DNA of 64,000 bases, taken from the NCBI RefSeq assembly GCF_000702425.1, contig NZ_JNIE01000004.1:62001-126000 (forward strand), given 5' to 3'. The notes below the pieces were generated by a model. That model worked only from the letters and a program-made list of their open reading frames with translations, was not told where the DNA came from and searched no databases. Made by a program: the position numbers and the translations under genes. How positions within the stretch are numbered: the stretch's first letter is position 1; every line of letters starts with the position of its first letter. This stretch comes from Thermocrinis jamiesonii (lineage in GTDB: Bacteria; Aquificota; Aquificia; Aquificales; Aquificaceae). This document shows, in pieces, positions 40,428 to 50,423 of this stretch.

Positions 40428-41906
40428 TTAAAACATCTTTTCTGCCATATCTACCGCTTTAATAAGAGCCTTTGCTTTATTAACAGTTTCCAACCATTCT
40501 TTGTGCGGTTCTGAATCTGCCACAATGCCCGCACCCGCTTGGACAAAAACCTCTCCATTTATGCACACAAGGGTCCTTATGGCTATTGCCATGTCCATAT
40601 TGCCTTCAAAAGATACATACCCTACGCTTCCTGCGTATATACCCCTTCTTTCTGGCTCTAATTCTTCTATTATTTGCATAGCTCTTACCTTTGGTGCGCC
40701 AGAGACAGTCCCTGCAGGAAAACAAGCTTTCAGAATGTCAAAGGGAGAAAGCCCTTCCAAAGCTTCCCCCTCTACATCGCTAACCAAATGCATGACATGA
40801 GAATATCGTTCCACCCTCATAAAGTCTTTTACCACCACAGTTCCCGGCTTGCAAACCCTTCCCAAATCGTTCCTACCCAAATCAACAAGCATCAGGTGTT
40901 CGGCCCTTTCCTTTTCATCCTTTAACAGCTCTTCCTCCAAAAGCTTATCTTCTTCTTCGTTTTTTCCTCTTCTTCTGGTGCCTGCTATGGGTCTTGTGAG
41001 CACTTTTCTTTGTTCTACTCTAACAAGAACTTCGGGAGAGGAACCCACTACCTGATATTCCAAAAAGTCCAGATAAAACATATAAGGTGAAGGGTTTAAA
41101 AATCTTAGCACCCTGTATATGTCCTCTGGATCTACCTTAAAACTTCTTTTGAACCTTTGAGATAGCACTACCTGTATTACATCGCCTTGAGCTATGTATT
41201 CCTTAGCTTTAAGCACAGCCTTTTCAAACTCTTCCTTTTTAAAGTTTGACTGCCAGATTGAAAGGTCAGGTTCCCTATCCTCGTAATGCTTCGGATAAAC
41301 ACATTCGTTATAGACCCTTTCTAAGACGTTTTCCACAAGGTCTTTTGCCTTGGAGTAACTTTCCTGCGCATCCTCTCCAACAAAGATGGGAGCCACCACC
41401 TTTATCTTACCGCTTAAGTTATCGTGTATCAAAACGCAGTCCGTCATAAAAAAGAAAACTTCCGGAAGATCCATAACCTTTGGCTTTTCAATCTTTATAG
41501 GCTCAAAAAACCTTATCACGTCGTAAGATACATAGCCCACCAACCCTCCCCAAAACCTTGGCAATCTTTGATCCTTATAAACTCTTAGATTTCTTAAAAG
41601 CTCCCTTGGATACTCAAAAGGATCCTTAGTTTCAAACTCTAACTTTTTACCTCCATCCCATACTTCAGCCCTTCCGTCTTTGAACTTGTAATACAGCCTT
41701 GAGCCAAAGGCTATGAAGGAAAACCTTCCCCACTTTACTCCACCTTCCGCACTTTCCAAAAGAGCCCTATACTGCCCTACACCCTTTAGCTTTAAAAAAA
41801 GACTAAGGGGTGTGTCTGTGTCTGCCAACCTTTCCACAAAAATTGGTATTACATCGTATTCCTTTGAGAGACTTTTAAACTCTTCAAAGCTTAAACTTAG
41901 CTCCAC
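40428..41906 (-). CDS. trpE: Anthranilate synthase component I
   Basis: A 492-residue chorismate-using enzyme. The tryptophan feedback motif region (L-F-L-K-L-K-G near 37), P-S-P-Y-M-F-Y-L-D, G-S-S-P-E-V-L-V, R-P-I-A-G-T-R-R-R-G and C-F-P-A-G-T-V-S-G-A-P-K-V-R-A are typical of TrpE. The glutaminase partner TrpG is not in the window. It overlaps pheS by 10 nt, so its control follows rplT-pheS rather than a trp attenuator. Confidence 0.95.
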   Translation of the reverse strand: MELSLSFEEFKSLSKEYDVIPIFVERLADTDTPLSLFLKLKGVGQYRALLESAEGGVKWGRFSFIAFGSRLYYKFKDGRAEVWDGGKKLEFETKDPFEYPRELLRNLRVYKDQRLPRFWGGLVGYVSYDVIRFFEPIKIEKPKVMDLPEVFFFMTDCVLIHDNLSGKIKVVAPIFVGEDAQESYSKAKDLVENVLERVYNECVYPKHYEDREPDLSIWQSNFKKEEFEKAVLKAKEYIAQGDVIQVVLSQRFKRSFKVDPEDIYRVLRFLNPSPYMFYLDFLEYQVVGSSPEVLVRVEQRKVLTRPIAGTRRRGKNEEEDKLLEEELLKDEKERAEHLMLVDLGRNDLGRVCKPGTVVVKDFMRVERYSHVMHLVSDVEGEALEGLSPFDILKACFPAGTVSGAPKVRAMQIIEELEPERRGIYAGSVGYVSFEGNMDMAIAIRTLVCINGEVFVQAGAGIVADSEPHKEWLETVNKAKALIKAVDMAEKMF

Positions 41907-42916
41907 CTAAACTGCCTCAAAAATCTCAGATCGTTTTCGTAAAAAAGCTTTATGTTGTCTATCCCAAAGTAAAGCATGCACAATCTCTCCACTCCCATCC
42001 CAAAGGCAAAGCCTTGATAAAGCTCGCTGTCTATTCCGCAGTTTTCCAACACCTGAGGATGAACCATACCACAGCCCATAACTTCCAGCCAACCGCTACC
42101 CTTACAAACTCTACAACCTTTTCCACCACATACCAAACAACCAATATCTACCTCCGCTGAGGGTTCTGTAAAGGGAAAGTAAGAAGCCCTAAACCTTACG
42201 GGCACATCCGCCTCAAAAAACTCCCTCAAAAATTCCTCTATGGTATGCTTCATGTGTTTGAAGTTTGCACTCTCATCTACCACAAGCCCTTCCACCTGAT
42301 GAAAGACGGGGGAATGGGTTGGGTCATCGTCCCTTCTATAAACCCTTCCGGGTGCTATCATATATATTGGCGGTTTTTGAGAAAGCATTACCCTTATTTG
42401 AACCGGAGAGGTGTGGGTCCTTAGAAGGTATCCTTCTTTATTTACATAGAATGTGTCTTGCATGTCCCTTGCGGGATGCTCCTTTGGAATGTTCAGGAAG
42501 TCAAAGTTATAGCTTTCAAGCTCCACCTCTGGACCTTCCTCCACAGAAAAACCCATACCCACAAATATGTCCTGAATTCTTTGCAAGGTTTGGGTTATAG
42601 GATGGATAGCTCCCGCATACTTAGGAAGACTAACGGTTAATTCTTGCCACTGTAAAGAAAGTTCTTTTTCTACTTTCTCCCTCCTAAGCCTATCCTCTGC
42701 ACGCTTGAGGAGTTCTTCTACAAATTCCTTTATCCTGTTTAGCTTGGCTCCCTGTTCCCTTCTCTCTTCTGGAGATAGACTTACGATCTCCTTAAGTGCT
42801 AAGGTTATAAGCCCCTTTTTACCCAAGTATTTAGACTTCACTTGCTGAAGCTCTTGAAGGTTGGATACTTTGCCTATATCTTCTTGAGCTTGTTTTTCAA
42901 TATCTTCTGGGTTCAT
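41897..42916 (-). CDS. pheS: Phenylalanyl-tRNA synthetase alpha chain
   Basis: A 339-residue class II synthetase subunit. Motif 2 region ([21 protein letters not shown]) and motif 3 ([11 protein letters not shown]) are plain, with the substrate-binding F-T-E-P-S-A-E-V-D and a CxxC zinc-like pair ([12 protein letters not shown]). N-terminal coiled coil binds tRNA. It overlaps rplT by 4 nt. The beta chain gene is not in this window. Confidence 0.97.
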   Translation of the reverse strand: MNPEDIEKQAQEDIGKVSNLQELQQVKSKYLGKKGLITLALKEIVSLSPEERREQGAKLNRIKEFVEELLKRAEDRLRREKVEKELSLQWQELTVSLPKYAGAIHPITQTLQRIQDIFVGMGFSVEEGPEVELESYNFDFLNIPKEHPARDMQDTFYVNKEGYLLRTHTSPVQIRVMLSQKPPIYMIAPGRVYRRDDDPTHSPVFHQVEGLVVDESANFKHMKHTIEEFLREFFEADVPVRFRASYFPFTEPSAEVDIGCLVCGGKGCRVCKGSGWLEVMGCGMVHPQVLENCGIDSELYQGFAFGMGVERLCMLYFGIDNIKLFYENDLRFLRQFRWS

Positions 42917-43269
42917 GCGGTAGCTAACGCTTGTTTAGCGATTTCCACTATTTTAGAAAAACCTTCTGGATCCCTTATTGCCATCTCTGCTAACATCTTC
43001 CTGTTTAGCGTTATTCCCGCTTTTTTCAGACCATTCATAAACTTGCTGTAAGAAAGCCCGTAAGCTCTTACTGAAGCGTTGATTCTGGCTATCCAAAGTC
43101 TTCTGAACTGTCTTTTCCTTTGGCGCCTGTCTCTGTATTGATACTGCAGAGCTCTAAATACATACTCCTTTGCCCTTCTGTAGCTTGTGTGCTTTTTACC
43201 TCTAAATCCTTTAGCAAGCTTTAGGATCTTCTTCTTAAACTTTTTAGAGGATGGTCCCTTTACTCTCAT
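42913..43269 (-). CDS. rplT: 50S ribosomal protein L20
   Basis: A 118-residue basic protein binding 23S rRNA, needed early in 50S assembly. The [36 protein letters not shown] and G-L-S-Y-S-K-F-M-N segments are diagnostic. AGGAGGCG precedes ATG. It begins a new transcript here, without infC or rpmI upstream, and the leader is too short (about 22 nt) for the L20 autoregulatory pseudoknot known in other bacteria. Confidence 0.98.
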   Translation of the reverse strand: MRVKGPSSKKFKKKILKLAKGFRGKKHTSYRRAKEYVFRALQYQYRDRRQRKRQFRRLWIARINASVRAYGLSYSKFMNGLKKAGITLNRKMLAEMAIRDPEGFSKIVEIAKQALATA

Positions 43270-43297
43270 AGTCGCCTCCTATAAATCAAGGGATTAA

Positions 43298-43303
43298 ATT
43301 ATA
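43298..43303 (-). promoter_or_regulatory. -10 box for rplT operon
   Basis: Minus-strand TATAAT 28 nt before ATG 43269, giving a short leader with AGGAGG. It faces the divergent herA-like promoter. Confidence 0.55.
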
Positions 43304-43316
43304 ACACACTGTGTAT

Positions 43317-43322
43317 TATAAT
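43317..43322 (+). promoter_or_regulatory. -10 box for the HerA-like gene
   Basis: Perfect TATAAT 8 nt before ATG 43331 with no SD; a weak TTAAAT lies 17 bp upstream. The two opposed promoters share 60 bp. Confidence 0.55.
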
Positions 43323-43330
43323 CATTCCCT

Positions 43331-44974
43331 ATGAAAAAAGTAGGGATAGTATTAGGAACAAAGCCCATAACACCCTTGGAGTTTTGGGTGGGAGTGGAAG
43401 CGGAAAGCTTGGTTCAGTTGGATGATGTGCTTTATGCAGAGTCGGAGGTCGGAAGCCAAAAGGTTAAATACTACGGCATAGTGCAAGAGGTGCAGAAATT
43501 TTTAGAAGGTGCTCAGTGGGTTTACGATGCCTATCTTGCAACGCAGGGCGTGATACCAATAAACATAGCTTACGTAGCAAAGGTATCTTTGACCAGGGTT
43601 GAGCCGGAAATCTTTATTCCACCCACACCGGGGGATCCTGTTTATATAGCCGAAGGTGAAGAGTTTGAAAAAGCCCTCTATTACGATCAGATGAAGGTAA
43701 AAATACCTGCAGGTCTTTCTCGGTCCGGAAAGGTAATATACCTCAATTATCACTTTTTGGACGGCACGGAAGGTGCTCATGTTTCTATCTCCGGCATGTC
43801 CGGTGTCGCAACTAAAACCTCCTATGCTCTGTTTTTGCTTTACTCCATCCTATACCACAGCAACGAAAGAAGGATAAACGCCATCATATTTAACGTAAAA
43901 GGCAAAGACCTTCTGTGGATAGACAAGAAAAACAAAAAACTCTCAAAAGAGGATGAGGAAGCTCTAAGAAAAATGGGCATGAAACCAGAACCGTTTAAAG
44001 ACGTAAAGTTTTATGTCCCACCACACCCTGGAAACTACTCTAACCCAGACCCTGAACGTGATGACTTTATTCCGTTTTACTGGAGTATGCGGGAGTTTGC
44101 GCAGGAAGGACTCCTTAGGTTTATGTTCGTAGAAGAAGAAGAAACAAAGTCCCAGGTACCATACATTGTAGAGAGGATTGCAAACAAGCTTTACTACTTG
44201 GCAAAAGAAAGCCCAGAAGGCAGACTCTTAGACAGTTATGGCAGAGACATTGAATCACTTCAGGACTTAGAAGATAGACTTACGGAAGCAATAGAACAAG
44301 CAGAAGCGGGTGAAAGAGATTTATACAGGAAGTGGTTCGGTGATGCATCCATACAAACTGCCAGAGCCTTTCTTAGAAGGTTTTCAAGGTCCGCATTTCA
44401 CATCAAAAGATTTATCCATCCTACCCAATCCAGTCCTATAAAATGGGAAGAAAACAAAGTCTCTGTTATAGATATAAGCGGTCTTCACAGCATAGCCCAG
44501 ATGTTCATAGTGGGTGCTGTTCTGAAAAAGCTCTTTGAAGAGAAGGAAAATAGGTCTCATCCGTTCCCTAAGGTTTTTGTCGTTTTGGACGAATTAAACA
44601 AGTATGCACCTAAGGATGGGTGGAGTCCCATAAAGGATGTGGTTTTGGACATAGCGGAAAGGGGTAGAAGCTTGGGTGTTATACTAATAGGAGCTCAGCA
44701 AACCGCCAGCGAGATAGAAAAGAGGGTTCTTGCTAATTCCGCAATCAAGGTGGTAGGCCGTATGGATAGCAGTGAGCTTTTAAGTAAAGAGTATGAGTTT
44801 CTCACAAATAACTTCAGACAAAGGGCTTTGATTCTCAAAAAAGGGACTATGATACTGTGTCAGCCGGACATTCCTACGCCTCTGATGGTAAAATTTCCTA
44901 AGCCTCCTTGGGCAACAAGGAAACAGGAAGTGGAGGAGGAGGTGTATGTTCCAGAAGATTTTAATAATTTTTAG
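43331..44974 (+). CDS. HerA-like (DUF87) hexameric ATPase
   Basis: A 547-residue FtsK/HerA-type ATPase. An N-terminal beta-barrel (HAS-like, residues about 1-125) is followed by the motor domain. The P-loop is unusual: G-M-S-G-V-A-T-K-T-S near residue 155, where G-x-x-x-x-G-K-T is expected; this variant has Thr before the Lys and one more residue. Walker B is V-F-V-V-L-D-E-L-N-K-Y near 420, and a later G-A-Q-Q-T-A-S-E is the sensor. Archaeal HerA works with nuclease NurA in end resection; no NurA is next to it. It overlaps the amidase gene by 29 nt. Confidence 0.85.
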   Translation: MKKVGIVLGTKPITPLEFWVGVEAESLVQLDDVLYAESEVGSQKVKYYGIVQEVQKFLEGAQWVYDAYLATQGVIPINIAYVAKVSLTRVEPEIFIPPTPGDPVYIAEGEEFEKALYYDQMKVKIPAGLSRSGKVIYLNYHFLDGTEGAHVSISGMSGVATKTSYALFLLYSILYHSNERRINAIIFNVKGKDLLWIDKKNKKLSKEDEEALRKMGMKPEPFKDVKFYVPPHPGNYSNPDPERDDFIPFYWSMREFAQEGLLRFMFVEEEETKSQVPYIVERIANKLYYLAKESPEGRLLDSYGRDIESLQDLEDRLTEAIEQAEAGERDLYRKWFGDASIQTARAFLRRFSRSAFHIKRFIHPTQSSPIKWEENKVSVIDISGLHSIAQMFIVGAVLKKLFEEKENRSHPFPKVFVVLDELNKYAPKDGWSPIKDVVLDIAERGRSLGVILIGAQQTASEIEKRVLANSAIKVVGRMDSSELLSKEYEFLTNNFRQRALILKKGTMILCQPDIPTPLMVKFPKPPWATRKQEVEEEVYVPEDFNNF

Positions 44975-46094
44975 CTTACTATTTTGCTCATTTTCTTTTG
45001 GTGTTCAGGTAAGCTACAGAGAAGGAAATTATCCGGATAAAAAGCGTTTGGTTTTAGAGTTTGAAAAGAGGGTAGATTATAGAGTATTGCTCTTGGAGAA
45101 TCCCAAAAGGATAGTCGTAGATGTTATGGAAGAGGTAAGACCACCCACAAACATAAAAGCGCGAGTTGGAAAGCACCCTTGGGGTACGCGCTTTGTCTTT
45201 GACACAGAATACTCTGAGGTAAAGGCCTTTTCTTTGGAAGATCCTTTTAGAATAGTCATAGATGTTTATAAAAACACGATTCCGGATGATGATCCACTCA
45301 TAGCTATACTTGATCCAGTTGTGCTTAAGGTTATTGCTTATAGGGATACTAAAAACGTTGAAGGAAGGCTGATTTCTGAAAGAGCTAAAGGGACTATAAT
45401 TACTCAAAGGAGAGTGATAGTTTTGGATGCGGGACACGGAGGACGTGATCCTGGTGCCATAGGATACAAAGGTATAAAGGAAAAGGATATAAACTTAGCC
45501 ATTACTTTAAAGCTTGCTCAGCTTTTAAACAAAGATGGAAGGTTCAAAGTTATCTTAACCAGAAAAGACGATACATTTGTTGGGCTGGAGGAAAGGGCAA
45601 AGAAAGCTTTACGCAACAGGGCAGACCTGTTTGTAAGTATTCACGCTAATGCATCTCCAAAGGGAATTTCAGAACACGCTAAGGGAACAATGGTCTTTGC
45701 CATATCTTCCGAAGCAGCACAGAAGAAAAAGGAAGCTATTGTTAATAACGATAACTACGCTAAGCTTGCAATAGGAGTTTCTGACGTTCCCCTTAGTGTT
45801 AGGAGGATCATGGCGGATTTGGCGCTAGATGTAACGCTTTATGAAAGCGTCCAATTCGGAAACATACTCTCAAAAAAACTTAAAGCGCAGTTGGGGAGAG
45901 AAGTTGAGTTTAAGGGTATCCAAAGGGCTGGCTTTGCAGTGCTTAAAACACCTGGCATACCCTCTGTATTGGTAGAGGTAGGTTTCATAACCAACCCACA
46001 GGAGGCCCTTTTAATGAGTGATCCACAATTTCAGGAAAAATTCGCCAAAGCCATGTACGATGCAATCGTAGAATATTTCTTTCCAAACATTTAA
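44946..46094 (+). CDS. N-acetylmuramoyl-L-alanine amidase with AMIN domain
   Basis: A 382-residue exported zinc amidase that splits peptidoglycan cross-bridges during cell separation. The signal peptide (residues about 1-19) leads to an AMIN domain (residues about 20-115), which targets the septum. The amidase_3 domain begins at V-L-D-A-G-H-G-G-R-D-P-G-A-I-G near 160 and has S-I-H-A-N-A and V-E-V-G-F-I-T-N-P. The start overlaps the HerA-like gene by 29 nt. Convergent queE ends 4 nt away. Confidence 0.93.
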   Translation: MFQKILIIFSLLFCSFSFGVQVSYREGNYPDKKRLVLEFEKRVDYRVLLLENPKRIVVDVMEEVRPPTNIKARVGKHPWGTRFVFDTEYSEVKAFSLEDPFRIVIDVYKNTIPDDDPLIAILDPVVLKVIAYRDTKNVEGRLISERAKGTIITQRRVIVLDAGHGGRDPGAIGYKGIKEKDINLAITLKLAQLLNKDGRFKVILTRKDDTFVGLEERAKKALRNRADLFVSIHANASPKGISEHAKGTMVFAISSEAAQKKKEAIVNNDNYAKLAIGVSDVPLSVRRIMADLALDVTLYESVQFGNILSKKLKAQLGREVEFKGIQRAGFAVLKTPGIPSVLVEVGFITNPQEALLMSDPQFQEKFAKAMYDAIVEYFFPNI

Positions 46095-46098
46095 ATAA

Positions 46099-46758
46099 CT
46101 AAGGAATCCCAAAGAGCTTATGAACCTGAGGTAGAACTCTTACAGTAAAGCCAAGTTTTAGCAAAGCGGTTTGCAGATTTAGAGCCTTTTCAAAAAAGAC
46201 TAACTTATTTCCTTCCGGCTGAAGAACTACCTTTCCTTCTTCAAGTAGTCTTCTAAACTCTTCCTTCAGTAACACATCTTGACTTAACACATCATCAACC
46301 ACAAACTTAAGCTCTTTGGCATACTGAATTATCTTTGGATGAACGAACCAGTTGGCTGTCCATTTGGGAGAACACGTTATATGGAGCTGTTCTGCAAATC
46401 TCTCCAAACCTTTTTGCCACAGAGTTCCATTTGTTTCTATCTGCACGAAGTATCCCTTTGATATTAGCTCTTCCACCAAGAAAGTTAGTCCCTCTTGCGC
46501 TAATGGCTCTCCACCTGTGATCACCACGTGTTTGATCGGATATTCGGACAGATGAGCCAGAAGGCTGTCTATTGGCACAGACTGTTCTTTTGAAAAAGGT
46601 AAAGCTGAAGGTTGATCACACCAAGGACACCTTAAGTTGCACCCTTGGAATCTCACAAACAAAGCGGGAAGGCCCATAAGGAGCCCTTCACCTTGTATAG
46701 ATGCATAAACTTCATTTATGTTTAAATAGATGGTTTTTCCAGTTTCACTTCGTAGCAT
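46099..46758 (-). CDS. queE: 7-carboxy-7-deazaguanine synthase (QueE)
   Basis: A 219-residue radical SAM enzyme forming the deazaguanine ring for queuosine. The [12 protein letters not shown] motif is the CxxxCxxC cluster site, preceded by [10 protein letters not shown], and the V-I-T-G-G-E-P-L glycine motif follows. I chose ATG 46758, which overlaps the end of infB by 37 nt; the frame runs further upstream but only inside infB. queC, which acts next, is 10 kb away. Confidence 0.9.
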   Translation of the reverse strand: MLRSETGKTIYLNINEVYASIQGEGLLMGLPALFVRFQGCNLRCPWCDQPSALPFSKEQSVPIDSLLAHLSEYPIKHVVITGGEPLAQEGLTFLVEELISKGYFVQIETNGTLWQKGLERFAEQLHITCSPKWTANWFVHPKIIQYAKELKFVVDDVLSQDVLLKEEFRRLLEEGKVVLQPEGNKLVFFEKALNLQTALLKLGFTVRVLPQVHKLFGIP

Positions 46759-48938
46759 TCTATTATGTCTCCTACTTTTACGTCGTTGTAATCTTTGAGT
46801 TTTACTCCGCATTCAAAACCTCTTGCGACCTCTTGCACATCTTCTTTGAACCTTTTGAGACTCTCTATCTTGCCTGTGTAGATCACAACTCCGTTTCTCA
46901 CAAGCCTTGCGTTAGCATTGCGCACTATTTTGCCTTCAAGCACGTAACAACCTGCTACAGTTCCCACTCCCTTTATCTTGAAGGTCGCTCTGACTTCCGC
47001 TGAACCAAGGGTAACTTCCTTTTCTACAGGTTTTAGCATACCTTTGAGAGCATTTTTGACATCCTCTATAGCCTCGTATATGATGCTGTACAGTTTGATA
47101 TCCACCTTCTCCTTTTCCGCTGCTTCCTTAGCCTTTACGTCTGGCCTTACGTTAAAGCCTATTATCACCGCTTGGCTTGCCTTTGCCAGCATAACGTCGC
47201 TCTCCGTGATTCCCCCAACCGCACCGTGTATTATCTTTACTCCAACTTCAGGAGTTGATAATTCTGTTAAAGACTTCTTCAATGCTTCCAAGGATCCCAC
47301 CGTGTCAGTTTTGAGGATCACCTTCAGCTCTTTTAGTTCTCCCTCCTGTATTTTCTTAAATACATCCTCAAGCATAATGCCTTTAGATAGCTTTTCCTGT
47401 TGCTCTTTCTTGATTTTTCTCATCTCAGCTATCTGTCTTGCCTTTTTCTCGTTCTCCACCACTCTAAAGGTATCACCAGCCATAGGCAAATCTTCAAAGC
47501 CAAGCACCTCCACTGGCATAGAGGGACCTGCTTCTTTTACCCTCCTTCCCTTATCGTCAAACATTGCCCTTATCTTACCATAAACTGTACCAGCTACTAT
47601 AACATCCCCCACCTTCAAAGTCCCTTCTTGAACTAACAAGGTTGCCACAGGCCCCTTCTGTTTGTCCAGCTTAGACTCTATAACCGTTCCCTTAGCAGGT
47701 CCTTCATACCTTGCCTTTAGCTCCAAAATTTCTGCCAACAAAAGTATGTATTCCAAAAGACTGTCTATGTTCTGTCCTGTTTTTGCGGAAACATCCACAA
47801 AGATAGTATCACCTCCCCATTCCTCGGGAATTAGTCCAAGTTCAGAAAGTTCTCTGCGCACCCTCTGAGGATCCGCTTCAGGCTTATCTATCTTATTTAC
47901 CGCTACTATTATGGGCACATTAAAGGCTCTGGCGTGGTTTATAGCTTCAACAGTTTGAGGCATAACTCCGTCATCAGCTGCAACCACCAAAACCGCAATA
48001 TCGGTTACCTGCGACCCTCTTGCCCTCAAAGAGGTAAAAGCTTCATGTCCAGGTGTATCCAAGAAGGTTATCTTTCTACCGTCCTGCAGTTCCACTACAG
48101 AAGCACCTATATGCTGAGTTATTCCACCCTTTTCTCTTTGGGCTACGTTAGTCTTTCTTATTGCATCAAGCAAAGTAGTCTTTCCGTGATCCACGTGTCC
48201 CATAACAACCACTATAGGTGGCCTGGGAAGTTTTTCCCCCTCTTCGATTGTCTCTTCCTCTAAAACCTCTTGCTCTTCTTTTTTTATCTCTGCTAAGAAA
48301 CCAAGAGATTCAGCAATTTGAACCGCCAATTCTGGAGGAACACTTTGATTTATCGTAGCAAGCACTCCCCTTTTTAGTAACTCTGTTATGATTACGTTGG
48401 GAGAAGTTTTTAAAAGCTCCGAAAGTTCCCTTACTGTGATGATCTCTGGAATTTGCACGATCTTAATCTCCTCTTCTTTTTCTTCCTTTTTCTTTTTTTC
48501 AACCTTTTTTTCAATCTGCTGTTCCAACTTCTTTAAAGCCTGCTGTTCCTCCTTGCTTATCTTTTTCTCCTCTCTTTTTGGTTTTTCTTCTGCCTTTTCC
48601 TCTTTTGGTGGTGGAGGTGGAGGTGGAGACATTGTCTGCTGGAAGGTTTGCATAGGCTTTTCCGCAGGGGCAGTCTTTCTTTTCTCCTTAATTTCTGTCT
48701 TTGCTGGGGACTTTTGTTTTTCCTCCGCAGAAGGTTCTTGGAAAATCTTTTGTTCTTCCTCTAATTTTTGTTGTTCGGACTTTTCCTTTTCAAAGTAGTC
48801 CAGTATTATCTGGACTTCTTCATCTTCTAAGTAAGCAAAGTTTCCCTTGTTTATGCCCCATTCCTTTAGAACCTTTTGTATTTCCTTTACTTTTACACCT
48901 AAGTTCTTAGCTAACTCTTGCACTCTAATTTTTCCCAT
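46722..48938 (-). CDS. infB: Translation initiation factor IF-2
   Basis: A 738-residue GTPase that brings fMet-tRNA to the ribosome. The N-terminal 160 residues are low complexity, with a proline run after T-M-S and long K/E stretches. G1 is [10 protein letters not shown], followed by [14 protein letters not shown] and N-K-I-D. C-terminal domains bind fMet-tRNA. Direct interaction with leaderless start codons is a known IF-2 activity, which is relevant here. It is the upstream partner of queE. Confidence 0.98.
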   Translation of the reverse strand: MGKIRVQELAKNLGVKVKEIQKVLKEWGINKGNFAYLEDEEVQIILDYFEKEKSEQQKLEEEQKIFQEPSAEEKQKSPAKTEIKEKRKTAPAEKPMQTFQQTMSPPPPPPPKEEKAEEKPKREEKKISKEEQQALKKLEQQIEKKVEKKKKEEKEEEIKIVQIPEIITVRELSELLKTSPNVIITELLKRGVLATINQSVPPELAVQIAESLGFLAEIKKEEQEVLEEETIEEGEKLPRPPIVVVMGHVDHGKTTLLDAIRKTNVAQREKGGITQHIGASVVELQDGRKITFLDTPGHEAFTSLRARGSQVTDIAVLVVAADDGVMPQTVEAINHARAFNVPIIVAVNKIDKPEADPQRVRRELSELGLIPEEWGGDTIFVDVSAKTGQNIDSLLEYILLLAEILELKARYEGPAKGTVIESKLDKQKGPVATLLVQEGTLKVGDVIVAGTVYGKIRAMFDDKGRRVKEAGPSMPVEVLGFEDLPMAGDTFRVVENEKKARQIAEMRKIKKEQQEKLSKGIMLEDVFKKIQEGELKELKVILKTDTVGSLEALKKSLTELSTPEVGVKIIHGAVGGITESDVMLAKASQAVIIGFNVRPDVKAKEAAEKEKVDIKLYSIIYEAIEDVKNALKGMLKPVEKEVTLGSAEVRATFKIKGVGTVAGCYVLEGKIVRNANARLVRNGVVIYTGKIESLKRFKEDVQEVARGFECGVKLKDYNDVKVGDIIECYEVKLEKPSI

Positions 48939-49001
48939 ACCATATAATTCTAAACCAGAGTTTGATGTTGTTCAAAAAACTCATCGGGGCATCCTCAAGT
49001 G

Positions 49002-49817
49002 CTACTGAAGTTTGCGATATAGCACAAACAAAGAAAACATTCCAAAAATCGCGGAAGACAACAACAAAAACACATGAAAGACAAAGGCAAGCTTTATCCC
49101 GCCCATCAAAGACTCTCCGAAAAGTTTTTGGGGTATGGAAAAACTAAGCTCATACGTGCCAAATCCGCCAAAGCTATGAATTGGTAGGATCGTGCTTAGC
49201 TCTCCACCTAAAAAGCTTAAAAACAGCATCACAGAAGGCTCCAAACTCACCAAAAAAACAAGGCTTGAGAATTTCAAAAGGCTGGAGCAAAGAGAAAGAA
49301 AAAAGCTAATCGCAAAGTTAAAAAAACCTACCTGAAGGCTTTTGAGCTTTGCAAGTGGAAAATAGGAAAGAAAAGAAAAAAACACAAGCAAGAAAGGGAC
49401 CAAGTAAAGGTTTAGCCTGCCTTCTTTCAAAGCATAAAAAAAAGAAAGGAGCACAAACAAAGCAAGCAAGTCCATAAGTCTTCCCAACAGAAAAACTCCA
49501 AGAGACCTTTTGAACTCCACACCCATAGCTTTTGAGTAGTAAAACCAGCTTAGCTCTCCAGTCCTTGCGGGTAGTAAGTTGTTCAAAAACACGTTAGCAC
49601 TGTTCACAAGAAAGGTCTGAAAAAAAGACAGGTCTTTCAGAAGAAGCTTCCACCTTATGGTCCTTGCAAGATGGCTTAGTCCATAAAAGGCAAAGGCAAT
49701 AGCAAGGTTTTGCAAAGAGACAAGGCTCAAAAAGTTAAAAATTTCCTCCGGTGGAAGAAAGTAAAAAAGTAATACAAAAAAGGTTAAAGAAACTAAAAAC
49801 GGAGAGAGCTTTTTCAA
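49002..49817 (-). CDS. Flippase-like membrane protein (lysylphosphatidylglycerol synthase transmembrane family)
   Basis: A 271-residue integral membrane protein with about seven helices. The N-N-L-L-P-A-R-T-G-E-L segment near 88 and the G-G-F-G-T-Y-E motif near 225 are the hallmarks of the LPG_synthase_TM/AglD-like family, whose members move or modify lipids. I chose TTG 49817, which overlaps the stop of the upstream flavoprotein gene (TTGA) and has AGAGGA before it; the longer frame lies inside that gene. Substrate unknown. Confidence 0.8.
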   Translation of the reverse strand: MKKLSPFLVSLTFFVLLFYFLPPEEIFNFLSLVSLQNLAIAFAFYGLSHLARTIRWKLLLKDLSFFQTFLVNSANVFLNNLLPARTGELSWFYYSKAMGVEFKRSLGVFLLGRLMDLLALFVLLSFFYALKEGRLNLYLVPFLLVFFSFLSYFPLAKLKSLQVGFFNFAISFFLSLCSSLLKFSSLVFLVSLEPSVMLFLSFLGGELSTILPIHSFGGFGTYELSFSIPQKLFGESLMGGIKLAFVFHVFLLLSSAIFGMFSLFVLYRKLQ

Positions 49818-50410
49818 TCCTCTGGCACGTCGTGGATCACTATTCTCTTTCCAGCCATTCTTGAAAGAATTTCTACTGCTACCTCTACACCAGAGCCTGC
49901 GCAAGAGGTAAAGTGGGAGCTGATCCCAGCCAAGGTTCCAACCACAAACAGGTTTGGCATTACTTCGTAGTTTTCGTGCTTTATCATCACCCTTCCTGGT
50001 TTTGGAGACTTAGGATTTTCCAATACCTCAAAGTCTATACCTTTTATGCTAAACTCCTTAAACCCACCCGCAAGCACAACGTACCTGCCTACGTATTCCT
50101 TACCCTCTTCTGTGATTACTCTGTAAGCTTCTCCATCCCTTCTTATCTCCACCACCTTCTCCTGCAAGAATTCCACACCACCCCATTCTTCTATTTGCTT
50201 TCTAATAACCTGCAAAAGTTCTGTACCGCGCATTGGCTGGAGTCCTGGGACGTTTTTCAAGTACGCTTTGTGTAGGTCTGACTCGTTTTTATCAAAAATT
50301 AGATATTTTTTGTCTTCTGCCCAGCTCCAACCTCTTCCTCTTGAAGAGACCAAGGTTAAAGCACAAGCTAACCCACTTGCTCCACCACCAACTATGATCA
50401 CATCATACAT
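49814..50410 (-). CDS. Small FAD-dependent oxidoreductase (thioredoxin-reductase-like)
   Basis: A 198-residue flavoprotein. V-I-I-V-G-G-G-A-S-G-L-A near the start is the FAD dinucleotide motif, V-V-L-A-G-G-F is the second motif and N-L-F-V-V-G-T-L-A-G the C-terminal FAD segment. There is no CxxC redox pair and no separate NADPH domain, so it is shorter than thioredoxin reductase (about 310 residues). Substrate unknown. It has its own -10 box overlapping the clpB stop. Confidence 0.8.
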   Translation of the reverse strand: MYDVIIVGGGASGLACALTLVSSRGRGWSWAEDKKYLIFDKNESDLHKAYLKNVPGLQPMRGTELLQVIRKQIEEWGGVEFLQEKVVEIRRDGEAYRVITEEGKEYVGRYVVLAGGFKEFSIKGIDFEVLENPKSPKPGRVMIKHENYEVMPNLFVVGTLAGISSHFTSCAGSGVEVAVEILSRMAGKRIVIHDVPED

Positions 50411-50417
50411 GATAAAT

Positions 50418-50423
50418 ATTATA
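50418..50423 (-). promoter_or_regulatory. -10 box for the small flavoprotein gene
   Basis: Minus-strand TATAAT overlaps the clpB stop codon region and lies 7 nt before ATG 50410. No SD sequence. Confidence 0.5.

Noticed and set aside
43270-43330. L20 autoregulatory leader upstream of rplT
   Set aside because: The predicted leader is only about 22 nt with a normal SD; no pseudoknot region fits.
46978-47583. 201-residue serine-rich ORF antisense to infB
   Set aside because: Complement of a conserved GTPase gene; serine/leucine bias is typical of antisense frames here.
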